Below, piece after piece: positions 48,606 through 56,987 of a DNA stretch of 64,000 nucleotides. The notes under the pieces are model-generated. The model made no database searches and was not told the DNA's origin. It saw only the letters and a list, made by a program, of their open reading frames with translations. The position numbers and the translations under genes are program-made. The stretch comes from Symsagittifera roscoffensis (lineage: Eukaryota; Xenacoelomorpha; Acoela; Convolutidae), in contig NC_087062.1 in assembly GCF_963678635.1 (NCBI RefSeq), forward strand, positions 26,500,833-26,564,832. Reading direction: 5' to 3'. The number at the start of each line of letters is the position of its first letter. The first letter of the stretch is position 1.

Positions 48606-48640
48606 ACCATATGTTTTGAGTTTGCAAATAACCATATGTT
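48606..48640 (+). promoter_or_regulatory. Two ACCATATGTT boxes upstream of the opposite-strand gene
   Basis: ACCATATGTT occurs at 48606-48615 and 48631-48640, 75-110 bases before the ATG at 48718. The same word (with ACCACATGTT) occurs in the LTR U3, in the same orientation relative to its TATA box. A shared activator site is likely. Confidence 0.45.
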
Positions 48641-48717
48641 CTCACCATTTGGTCAGAAATTAGTACTTTAGCAGAAGCTTTCGTCTTGAATTTATTGACT
48701 ACTAACTGATTGAAAAT

Positions 48718-49399
48718 ATGGCTACAAAAGATGATGCTGATAACTGGCTCAAGTATCCAGAAAAATTAGAGCCTTTGAAAAGTATACCGCTTTGGGATAT
48801 AAGTAATGAGAGAAAGGAGGAGAGAAAAAAAATATTTGAATTTATGTATAATTCAGATCTTCTTATTTCAAGAGTAGAGTACCTACTATTCACTAACGGC
48901 AATTATTTGTTCGACGTTCCGCTTTTGCGGGAAGCCGAATGGTGGTCAGCCCAAATAATAAAATTCAATTTGGATAGGAATGCTGATATCATGTCCAATT
49001 GTTGGGAGGAAATTGACCAATTGTCCAGCGATTCAATAGAGTTGATCGGTCTGCTCCTTGGTGAGGATGTGAGTATACTTTTGATTATTTGGTTACAATT
49101 TCAATAATACAGTTATATTTTGACATAAATGTTTTTGTTTCGTTTAGAAACTAATGTTTTTATTGTTGTTTTAGTTCTATAGAAGCATGTTCATGGAGAA
49201 CGGACGAGAAAAGCTCGATATGCTAAAAAGGATTACAATGGCGTGGTGGCAACCCGAGCCGGTATTGCAGATAGTAGCCAAAAGCAAGCAGTCAAGACCA
49301 AGTAGCGAAAAAATGACTCTAGAATTATTGTGTGCTAATAAAATTATACATGAAATAGCGAATAATTTTGAGTCAAAGTTGCCTTGGGGCGAAATTTAA
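48718..49399 (+). CDS. Intron-containing gene on the opposite strand inside the element
   Basis: Two exons, 48718-49068 and 49175-49399, flank a 106-base intron (GAT|GTGAGT to TTGTTTTAG|TTC). Both boundaries are phase 0 and join in frame to give 191 residues. Exon 1 is acidic with several W (WLKYPEKLEPL, EAEWWSAQIIKFN, CWEEIDQLSSD); exon 2 reads MAWWQPEPVLQIV and ends KLPWGEI. AATAAA lies 5 bases after the stop (49404-49409). Its 3' end faces the pol 3' end 37 bases away and its 5' end faces env. An intron on this strand would not be spliced from genomic RNA, so it survives retrotransposition. No family recognised; possibly a captured host gene or antisense accessory gene. Confidence 0.65.
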
Positions 49400-49403
49400 A
49401 GAA

Positions 49404-49415
49404 AATAAATTTATT
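49404..49415. promoter_or_regulatory. Two-way poly(A) signal between pol and the opposite-strand gene
   Basis: AATAAATTTATT is its own reverse complement, so both convergent transcripts meet an AATAAA: 5 bases after the plus-strand gene stop and 20 bases after the pol stop. On the element strand it could end a gag-pol mRNA early. Confidence 0.4.
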
Positions 49416-49435
49416 TTTCTTATATCCATTTGTCT

Positions 49436-52400
49436 TTACTTTTTTCCAAATCTGGATATGAGACTAGATGGAATTGGATTTCCGAATTTTTGTGTGGGAC
49501 GTTTAGTTCTTTTTGGCCTTTCTGAGCTGACTTCAGGAATAGGCGTATAGAGGCTATTTTCGTAGTAGTTTTCTGAATTATTTGGGGATTGAGCATAATT
49601 TGAAAATCCTGCTGAATTATTAGAAAGCTGATAAAAATTTTGGGGTGGTGAAACATGAAACTGTGTTCTAATGTTCCGGTGGTTTTGCGAGCTACTTGGG
49701 CCATCGAGTTCACTTAGTTCATTTAATACACGTTTTGGGTATGGCGTAGAACTAGTAATAGGCTGTATATCTGGATTGAATGATGTTGATTCGAATAAAG
49801 TCCTTAAGTTCATAGTTTCCTGTCCGGAATCAGAACTTTGTTTTGGCGACTTATTTTGTTCAGATTCCCTAATTGTAGAATCGTGGTTTGTCATATGTTG
49901 ATATCCACTAGATATCACTGGCCAATAGGAATAATTCGCGAATTCAGTCTTTTTTGGCTGATTAAAATTGTCTATTTGTCGATTTGTTAGATGATTATAA
50001 AAACCATCGGACATTGGATCGGTTGAATATTCAGTAACCAGTTTTGGCATTATGTTTTCTTTTGGGAAGTATTCAACAATATGATTACGGTGTACTATTT
50101 TTTTCTCTGAGGTCGTGTCGTTTTCTATTTTATAGTTGACATCTGTTACTTGTTCAACTACAGTATATGGGCCAGATCTTAAATGTAGCAGCTTTTGGGA
50201 CCTTAAAAGCGGTTTAGATCTATTTTCCAGTAATACTTTACTGCCAATTTTGATTGGCTTACCTAGCTTATGTTGATTTCGAAAATAATGCGCTTGATTA
50301 GTGACGCGGCGGCAATGTATATAAGTATTGCTGTAAATTGTTTTAAAAAGATTCTCCCTTTTTAAAATTTCTGAGGATATTCGGTTTTGGAGTAATTTAT
50401 CGATTTTTTCATTTTTTACTCTTTCTTCACTATGAACATGAGGTGAAAGACCGGTGCAATATTCTGATATGCATCGTTTATCATTATCACGAAATAATCC
50501 TAGTTTTAGGCTTATTGGAATTTGTGGTTTAATGCCAAATACGATTTCGTATGGCGTATAACCAGTACTTGAATTGACGGCGGTGTTGTGAGCAAAAGCA
50601 AATTTGTCTGTCAGTTCTGACCAATCAGAACCAGCATCATTTATAAAATGCCTGAAATATTGAGTTAAATGTTTATTTTGGACCTCAACTTTGCCGTTTG
50701 TCCATGGTGCGTATGTAGTTCTTGGTCTAAGTGTAATACCTAATTCAAATGACCAATGAACGAAATCATTGCTTATAAAAGCACTTCCATTATCATGAAT
50801 GATTTGTTGTGGAATGCCAAATGATGTGATATATTTTTCAAGGAGATTGATTGTTTCCTTTGAATCGGCGTGTTTGCAAGGATATACTTGTATATATCGA
50901 GAAAATGCGTCTACAACAACTAAACAATAGTTTTTGCCGTTACTCATTGGTCTGAGTGGACCTTTGTGGTCAATTTGAATTGTTTTCATTGGTGTTGTTT
51001 CTAGTTGACCCCATTGCTGTAAAGGAGCTTCATTTAAATCTTTTCTTTTTGGCTTGTTTTTTTGACAATCAAGACAATCGTGAAGAAGCATTTTTACCCA
51101 TTTATAAAGTCCGGGCCAATAAAAGTATCTTTTAATACTTTCTAATGTTTTTGATTCTCCGTGATGACCACTTAATGGATGACTATGGGCTAGCTTGAAA
51201 CTGTTGAGAAATAATGATAGGGGCAAACATATTTTTGGGGTTTGTGAGCAATCATCGTTATATTCATGAATACACAATAATTCATTTTGATTTTCAATGA
51301 ACAGGAGATCAAACTGTCGAAGATAAGCTCTTATAGCTTTATCTTGATGTCGATGAGGTTTGGTTTCTGGTTTTGTACCTCTTTTGACCCATTTTTTGAC
51401 AGTTTCAATTACTTGATCTTTTAATTGTTCTTGGACAATTGTTTCTACGTCAAGAGCAGCAGTTTTTGCGAAATCTGTCAATTTAATGATTAAATCTAGT
51501 GAATCATTTTTTCCTTTTTGTGAGTGCAAGCTAATTGGTTCAATTAGCTTTGATATTTTAGTTCTATTTTCAAAATCTTGTTTTGCCTGTTCAAACTCGT
51601 CAATTAGACTTTGTTCGACATTGCCCTCGCAAAGTTCTATCCACTCTTGGTTATCAAGATCGTCATCCAGAGCGAAAAGTTCTTCAGGTATTTCTTCGTA
51701 AATATTTTGAGTTGACAATTTTTTTATTTGGTTGATTTGTTTGCCAAATTTAAAGAAATCTGTTATGTTCTGGATTGCGTTGCAAGATTCTTCATAGTAA
51801 TCTGGTGCTTCTTCAATGCTGAAGTCACCTTTTTCACTTATATCTATAAGTTTTCTTTTCCCACCATGCAATTGAGCAATGATTGGATAGCAATCGTTGT
51901 GTGTTGTATTTTTGTCTTCTTTGTGAAGCACTGAATAATTGATTTGTTCTCCGGTGTCTAGAACAAATTTTATTTCATTTGGAATTGTTTTATGTTCAAT
52001 TTGATATTTTTTAATATCAGCGATTGGAACATTTCGGCTTAAAAGGTCAGGGAAAGCTAAGTTTGTGCCTGGTGTGTAGATAATTTTTAGATTATGAAAC
52101 TTAGTCAGCACAACCTGATATTTAAAAAATCGGTGTGAAAGTTGTCCTTTTCTGGACCATAAAAATAAAATTGGTCGATGGTCACAATATAGATATATGG
52201 GGAATGGTGAACCTATAATATAGAATTCATATGTTTGAAGAGCAGATATAATACCACACAGTTCACGATGCTGTGGTGACATTTTTTGTTCGGCTTTATC
52301 AAAAACCCTGGAGTTTGCGGATACAATTTTCTTTCCGTCTGGAAAGGCTTGGATTAAAATACATCCAGTTCCTACATTCGAAGAGTCTGCGTGAATGTGA

Positions 52401-54418
52401 AATGGGTAATCTGTGTTTGGGATTGCATTAGCAATATCATGGCAAAATCTGTCTTTCAATTTCTGAAAAACGGCTTCATGACATGGTAGCCATTGAAATT
52501 TGTTTTCGGTGTTTGCAAGCTCGTATAGACATTTCGCATCTACATGAAAGTTAATTATGTAAGTACTATAGAATCCCATTACTCCGAGAACACCCAGTAC
52601 TTCAGTTTTAGATTCGGGTGATTTTAGGTTTTTTATATCATCTATGCGAGAAGCTATAGGAGAAAGACCTTCTTCCGATACCACGTGACCAAGGAACTTC
52701 ACTTTTCGTAGGAAAAAAAATGTTTTATCGGGGGCTGCTTTAAGGTTTGCTTTACGAAGCAAAGAGTGGTATTCTCTGATAGTATCAAACATTTCGTTTT
52801 TATTTTTACTCTGTAGAAGAGTATCGTCAATATATGTTATTGCCTTTTTTGTTTTTATAAGCGGACCGAAAGCGTATCTCATTAGTTTACTAAAGAAGTT
52901 TGGAAGTGGTTTTAAACCATAAAAACCGACTTGGTAAGTATAGTGTCGTCCTCCGACAATAAAACTAGTAAGTTTTTGAGCTTCTTCAGTGAGAGGTACT
53001 TGGTGATAAGCGCATGATAAATCACTGCTTGTAAAATACGAGCCATTTATCCGAGTCATCAACACCTGTAAAGGTTCAAGTGGCCAGCTACAATTACTAG
53101 TATCGGTTATTGAGTTCAGGTACCGAGCATCTAATACTAGTTTTACGTAGTCCTTTTTAGGAAGTATTATAACAGGATTTACGAACCAGGAGTTCATTTC
53201 ATCATTTTCGTTTAACTCGCGTATTATACCAGCTTGTATTAGCTCGTCCATTAACTTGTCGAGTTTGTCTCGTAAATGGATGGGTATTTTGCTTGGTCGT
53301 TGCTTTTTGAATGTGGCATCTTTTTTAAGGGGTATATGGAACTTGTGTTTCGTTTTTCCAATATCGTACTTATGATGAGAATATACATCAATGTCTTGTA
53401 TGATGATTTGGAGTAGATCGACAAACTCATCGTCCGATAGATCACTTTGTGTGAAATCAAACTCGGAAAGGAATTGAATAGTGCTATCAATTTTTTGCTG
53501 GTTGGATGTATAATGTTCGTCTGATTTAAATGTTTCGCTTACAATAAATTTGATCAGTTGATCATTTTGTTCTTTGTTCCTATATTTTGGGAACTGGTCT
53601 CGAACGAGTGGTCTGCAAAGATTCTTTGCATCAGCCGAGAAATCGGTGGCTAGTTTGCCTTCGCTGTTACAGGCCTGAACTATATCAGAACCGATTTGTT
53701 CAAATATTTCTGATACACTTTCTGTATCGAATACTTCTAGCGCAGGCATGCTATTGAGTTCCCAACCAGGTACATAGACATAAATTGTGATTCCAGAGAA
53801 TCTGAACACGTCGACGATGATTTTAGAAACTTCTTTCCAATCCATTTTGTCTAGACCACAAGCAATTTTTGGCATTGCAATACAACGAATATTATTAGCA
53901 ATCGCATGATGTTTCATTTCATCTAGTGCATAGTGAATGCTTTGATAGGTAGGTTTTTGGAAATATCTTTCCTTGGTGATCAGATTGTAAATTATCTGTC
54001 CGGAACTGGAATCTCGATAAACGATGATTTCGTTCACGCTGCTATTATTATAGCTACAAAAATCTCTCATTTTTGTATATCGTCGACAGACCATTTCGGC
54101 AAAGCCTTGGGTCATGGCTCTATCAGCAGAAATGCATTGGGCAATTGGCATGTTTGATTCGAATATAGATTGTTGTTGAAAATCGATGTATTTTATACAT
54201 GAATCATAAACTCGGCTTGTACATTCTTGTGTGGTGTTTACAATTGTGTTCAACATGAAACAACTGTCAAATTCTGAACTTTCGTTTAGAATAGTTGCTG
54301 TAAATTCATCGCAATCTTGGATTGCATATACTTTTTCTTCTCCTTGTATATCTGTTACTGCATATCCGAGTACGCCTTTATTTATGGTTACTGGGTGGTC
54401 TTGTTGATTTTCAATCAA
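49436..54418 (-). CDS. pol: Pol: macrodomain, reverse transcriptase, RNase H, integrase
   Basis: About 1660 residues in frame. Residues 1-25 continue the protease-RT linker. Residues about 83-217 are a TARG1/OARD1-type macrodomain (CISADRAMTQGFAEMV, YNLITKERYFQKPTY, MPKIACGLDKMDW); the residues matching the catalytic Lys and Asp are K149 and D190. RT spans about 380-560 with YIDD at 529-532. RNase H has D678, E719 and D746. Integrase has an HHCC zinc region (H1078, H1085, C1115, C1118), catalytic D1150, D1209 and E1245 (D,D35E) and a GPY/F-like module at 1416-1418. The last 200 residues are S/N/P-rich. No stop interrupts it. The first codon shown is TTG; the frame opens just before it, and translation most likely comes from the protease frame. 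Confidence 0.92.
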   Translation of the reverse strand: MIENQQDHPVTINKGVLGYAVTDIQGEEKVYAIQDCDEFTATILNESSEFDSCFMLNTIVNTTQECTSRVYDSCIKYIDFQQQSIFESNMPIAQCISADRAMTQGFAEMVCRRYTKMRDFCSYNNSSVNEIIVYRDSSSGQIIYNLITKERYFQKPTYQSIHYALDEMKHHAIANNIRCIAMPKIACGLDKMDWKEVSKIIVDVFRFSGITIYVYVPGWELNSMPALEVFDTESVSEIFEQIGSDIVQACNSEGKLATDFSADAKNLCRPLVRDQFPKYRNKEQNDQLIKFIVSETFKSDEHYTSNQQKIDSTIQFLSEFDFTQSDLSDDEFVDLLQIIIQDIDVYSHHKYDIGKTKHKFHIPLKKDATFKKQRPSKIPIHLRDKLDKLMDELIQAGIIRELNENDEMNSWFVNPVIILPKKDYVKLVLDARYLNSITDTSNCSWPLEPLQVLMTRINGSYFTSSDLSCAYHQVPLTEEAQKLTSFIVGGRHYTYQVGFYGLKPLPNFFSKLMRYAFGPLIKTKKAITYIDDTLLQSKNKNEMFDTIREYHSLLRKANLKAAPDKTFFFLRKVKFLGHVVSEEGLSPIASRIDDIKNLKSPESKTEVLGVLGVMGFYSTYIINFHVDAKCLYELANTENKFQWLPCHEAVFQKLKDRFCHDIANAIPNTDYPFHIHADSSNVGTGCILIQAFPDGKKIVSANSRVFDKAEQKMSPQHRELCGIISALQTYEFYIIGSPFPIYLYCDHRPILFLWSRKGQLSHRFFKYQVVLTKFHNLKIIYTPGTNLAFPDLLSRNVPIADIKKYQIEHKTIPNEIKFVLDTGEQINYSVLHKEDKNTTHNDCYPIIAQLHGGKRKLIDISEKGDFSIEEAPDYYEESCNAIQNITDFFKFGKQINQIKKLSTQNIYEEIPEELFALDDDLDNQEWIELCEGNVEQSLIDEFEQAKQDFENRTKISKLIEPISLHSQKGKNDSLDLIIKLTDFAKTAALDVETIVQEQLKDQVIETVKKWVKRGTKPETKPHRHQDKAIRAYLRQFDLLFIENQNELLCIHEYNDDCSQTPKICLPLSLFLNSFKLAHSHPLSGHHGESKTLESIKRYFYWPGLYKWVKMLLHDCLDCQKNKPKRKDLNEAPLQQWGQLETTPMKTIQIDHKGPLRPMSNGKNYCLVVVDAFSRYIQVYPCKHADSKETINLLEKYITSFGIPQQIIHDNGSAFISNDFVHWSFELGITLRPRTTYAPWTNGKVEVQNKHLTQYFRHFINDAGSDWSELTDKFAFAHNTAVNSSTGYTPYEIVFGIKPQIPISLKLGLFRDNDKRCISEYCTGLSPHVHSEERVKNEKIDKLLQNRISSEILKRENLFKTIYSNTYIHCRRVTNQAHYFRNQHKLGKPIKIGSKVLLENRSKPLLRSQKLLHLRSGPYTVVEQVTDVNYKIENDTTSEKKIVHRNHIVEYFPKENIMPKLVTEYSTDPMSDGFYNHLTNRQIDNFNQPKKTEFANYSYWPVISSGYQHMTNHDSTIRESEQNKSPKQSSDSGQETMNLRTLFESTSFNPDIQPITSSTPYPKRVLNELSELDGPSSSQNHRNIRTQFHVSPPQNFYQLSNNSAGFSNYAQSPNNSENYYENSLYTPIPEVSSERPKRTKRPTQKFGNPIPSSLISRFGKK

Positions 54419-55061
54419 AATCGGTATTCATGAAAATTAAACCAGTTTTACACGTGTCTTTGTGAGGAAGAAATGTAGTTCCTTTTTTAAAATATGTTTC
54501 AGCTGTATGTTTATACAGATGCGAGGAGCGGTGTGAGATATATAGGGGATCTTTAAGTCGGATTGTTTCTATTTTAGAAACGTTCGGATATTCCTTATCA
54601 TTGTTTAATAAGCCATATGAGATGACACCATTTTCGGATTTTAGTTCAACAGCTGGGATATCAAAATAAAGGGCTTTAAGGAACAAATGACAGAAGTCGA
54701 TTCCTAATAGATTAACAGTGCGTTCTTCTGTTATCCAGACTTTGTGGTTTGTTGGATACTTTCCGTCGGTATCAAAGCATGAAACGATTGATGTATGGCC
54801 AAGCATACGGATTTCAGATCCGTTGTAAGTTTTGGCTTTACTTTGGGATTTGAAAAGAGTAAGTTTTTGTCCAATTTTGTTTAATTCTCGATAAGTTGGT
54901 TCATTTATGATACAACAAGTTGATCCTGGATCGACCATAAATTCAATTTCCAGTCCACTATTTTTATTTGTGTCTCCGGTGGCGAAATGATATAGATTGA
55001 GATAGATCCTTGCTTTTGGATTGCTATCTTCACTTGGCTTCGGAGACTTTAATAGTTTAAA
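54411..55061 (-). CDS. pro: Protease, expressed by -1 frameshift from gag
   Basis: The frame is open from the slippery site at 55061 to a stop at 54411-54413 (216 codons). About 45 codons in it reads FMVDPGSTCCIINEP, a DPGS variant of the retroelement aspartic protease D-[ST]-G motif, and later NLLGIDFC, the second conserved motif. The C-terminal third is the linker that leads into RT in Ty3/gypsy. The pol frame is +1 relative to this one and the two overlap by only about 20 bases, so how pol is reached is unclear (see findings). The first ATG in frame is at the catalytic site itself, so independent initiation would not give a full protease. Confidence 0.82.
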   Translation of the reverse strand, partial: FKLLKSPKPSEDSNPKARIYLNLYHFATGDTNKNSGLEIEFMVDPGSTCCIINEPTYRELNKIGQKLTLFKSQSKAKTYNGSEIRMLGHTSIVSCFDTDGKYPTNHKVWITEERTVNLLGIDFCHLFLKALYFDIPAVELKSENGVISYGLLNNDKEYPNVSKIETIRLKDPLYISHRSSHLYKHTAETYFKKGTTFLPHKDTCKTGLIFMNTDFD

Positions 55062-56476
55062 GGAAACATATCTGTCAGTGCGTTACAGTAGTTAGTTTCT
55101 TCTTCTACCCAATGGGTATTTTCAACTTGATTTTGATTCATTCTGAATCCTGGTGATCTTGATCTATCAGAATCACGACTATTTGTTCGGTTATATCCGT
55201 TTTGATTATATTGTCGACCTCTAGGATCACTGCTGGATTGCCTATTCTCTTGGTCATAATGCTGTTTTGCAGCTTGTTCATTTTCTCTGAAAGTATTTTG
55301 TTTTGGGTATTTTTCGTCATACGACTCGTTTCGCCTGGGATTGGGATTGTATGATGGCTGTTGATTATTTCTTGGATAACCGTTTTTGCTATAGTTATTA
55401 TGATAACGAATACCATAGTTACTTTGATTCTGGAAATTTGGAGTATTTCCATAATTTCCTGATTGACCGCTTTGATTTGTAAAGTTATTGTTTCTTGACT
55501 GGTCGTTTTGATTGTAGTTTCTTTGATTTGAGAAATTTCGGTTACGTTTATAGTCGGTCTCAAATGACACTTTTCTATCATTTTTTATTGTTAGTTCTTT
55601 GCGAAGTTTGTTTACTTCGTCCTGGACTTGTTTCTTAGAGCATCTAGAGATAGAATGACCGTTCATCCTACAATAATCACAAAAGCGTGTATTATTTGGT
55701 CTGCCTTTTACATCCGGATCTCGGCGACGAAAGGAATGTTGTTCGTTTATGGCACTAACCTCTTGATTTTTAATCAATTTGGTTAACTCTTTTATTTGCG
55801 TTTCTAATGATGTCATTTTATCTGTCGAGGTTTTGTTTGCAGGATCAGTGGCGACGACAAAAGTTAAATCTTTTGTAATTATATGATTGGTAAACGTTTC
55901 CCATCCTGCGTTGGGGTTTTCTATCATATATTCATGAGCTTTCTGCTTTAGAGCTAAGGGTTTTAGACCTTTAATTGAGAAGTCTATATACTTTTGAGTT
56001 CTTTGTCTCTTTTGTATATTTTTTTCCAATGTCTGTGCATCGGCATCAGCATGAACAGTAGTATCAATGCTTTCGGGCCAACCCTTGTCGACTGATGTTT
56101 TACTCCTATGGAAGTAATTTTTTATTAATTCGCCCTCTTGTCGAGTGGCATTTTCAGCATCAATTCGATGCTTGAAACGATCTCTACCATCAGTGAACCT
56201 TTTAAGAAAAAGATTTTTTAGTTCAGCCCAAGTAGTAGTATTAGTTACTTCATCAGTATACCACTCAAGAGCTGTTTCTGTTAATAAAGATCCAAACAAA
56301 CTTTTTTGTCTGTGATCATAGTTAGGCTGAGCGCCAGCGTCTGTGGGTCGTTGCCCTAGTGAGAATACAATTTTATTCTCAACTGAAGTCCAAAAGGCTT
56401 TTGCGTTTAGGTCTGAATCATTTCCTGAGAATGATACAAAAGACAAGTTAGGATGGGTGATTGGGTGATCGGCCAT
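55049..56476 (-). CDS. gag: Gag with one zinc knuckle
   Basis: 475 residues from an ATG at 56476. Residues about 60-135 resemble the Ty3 Gag core (LEWYTDEVTN, WAELKNLFLKRF). The nucleocapsid part has a single CX2CX4HX4C knuckle at C266, C269, H274 and C279. From about 300 on, the tail is very rich in N, Q, R, S and Y with RG and SR-like patches, suited to RNA binding. A donor-like GTAAG directly precedes the ATG. The stop is immediately preceded by the frameshift heptamer and one codon. Confidence 0.88.
   Translation of the reverse strand: MADHPITHPNLSFVSFSGNDSDLNAKAFWTSVENKIVFSLGQRPTDAGAQPNYDHRQKSLFGSLLTETALEWYTDEVTNTTTWAELKNLFLKRFTDGRDRFKHRIDAENATRQEGELIKNYFHRSKTSVDKGWPESIDTTVHADADAQTLEKNIQKRQRTQKYIDFSIKGLKPLALKQKAHEYMIENPNAGWETFTNHIITKDLTFVVATDPANKTSTDKMTSLETQIKELTKLIKNQEVSAINEQHSFRRRDPDVKGRPNNTRFCDYCRMNGHSISRCSKKQVQDEVNKLRKELTIKNDRKVSFETDYKRNRNFSNQRNYNQNDQSRNNNFTNQSGQSGNYGNTPNFQNQSNYGIRYHNNYSKNGYPRNNQQPSYNPNPRRNESYDEKYPKQNTFRENEQAAKQHYDQENRQSSSDPRGRQYNQNGYNRTNSRDSDRSRSPGFRMNQNQVENTHWVEEETNYCNALTDMFPLNY
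55055..55061 (-). promoter_or_regulatory. -1 ribosomal frameshift site at the gag end
   Basis: On the minus strand the heptamer is T TTA AAC in gag phase, a classical X XXY YYZ slippery site, followed by TAT and the gag TAA. Slippage by one base back enters exactly the protease frame, which is open on both sides. Confidence 0.75.
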
Positions 56477-56481
56477 CTTAC
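56477..56481 (-). promoter_or_regulatory. Splice donor just before gag
   Basis: AAA|GTAAGATG on the minus strand puts a 5' splice site with its GTAAG immediately upstream of the gag ATG. It is a natural leader donor for subgenomic env mRNA (candidate acceptor at 48350). Confidence 0.45.
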
Positions 56482-56482
56482 T

Positions 56483-56967
56483 TTTTTCAAGTTAAGATAT
56501 CCAATTTAAAGTTTTGAAATTTTGAAATTTGATAATTTCAACTTTTCAAATTTTCAGCTTTTTGAAATTTGGGTAAATTCAATTTTTGAGTTTTTGATAA
56601 TTTCAACTTTTTGAAATTTGATAATTTCAACTTTTGAAATTTTCAACTTTTTGAAATTTTGATAATTTCAATTTTTGAACTTTTCAACTTTTGGAAATTT
56701 TGATAATTTCAATTTTTGAATTTTTGATAATTTCAACTTTGTGAAAATTGATAATTTCAACTTTGTGAAATTTGATAATTTCAACTTTTTAAATTTTCAA
56801 CTTTTTGAAATCTCAATTTTCGAACTTTTCAACTTTTTGAAATTTTGATAATTTCAATTTTTGAAATTTTGATAATTTCAACTTTTGAAATTTTCAACTT
56901 TTTGAAATTTTGATAATCTCAGTTTTTTGAGATTTTGAAAATTGAGTGAATTTTTTGAAACTTGTGT
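56483..56967 (-). repeat. Leader minisatellite of the Ty3/gypsy element
   Basis: The untranslated leader consists almost wholly of about 20-25 base units carrying TTGAAATTTTGATAATTTC and TCAACTTTTTGAAATT (plus-strand reading). Units vary in length. The words are partly self-complementary (GAAATT/AATTTC), so the RNA could fold extensively. Confidence 0.8.
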
Positions 56968-56985
56968 GCCTCACTGGTCGCACCA
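56968..56985 (-). promoter_or_regulatory. Primer binding site of the Ty3/gypsy element
   Basis: TGGTGCGACCAGTGAGGC begins two bases after the 5' LTR; TGG is the complement of the tRNA CCA end. It implies a primer tRNA ending ...ACTGGTCGCACCA. I cannot name the tRNA with confidence. Confidence 0.65.
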
Positions 56986-56987
56986 AT

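Noticed and set aside
56500-56950. CRISPR-like regular repeats
   Set aside because: Units are degenerate, directly adjoining and without unique spacers, in a eukaryotic retroelement leader; it is a minisatellite. The same holds for the 60.9 and 61.7 kb arrays.
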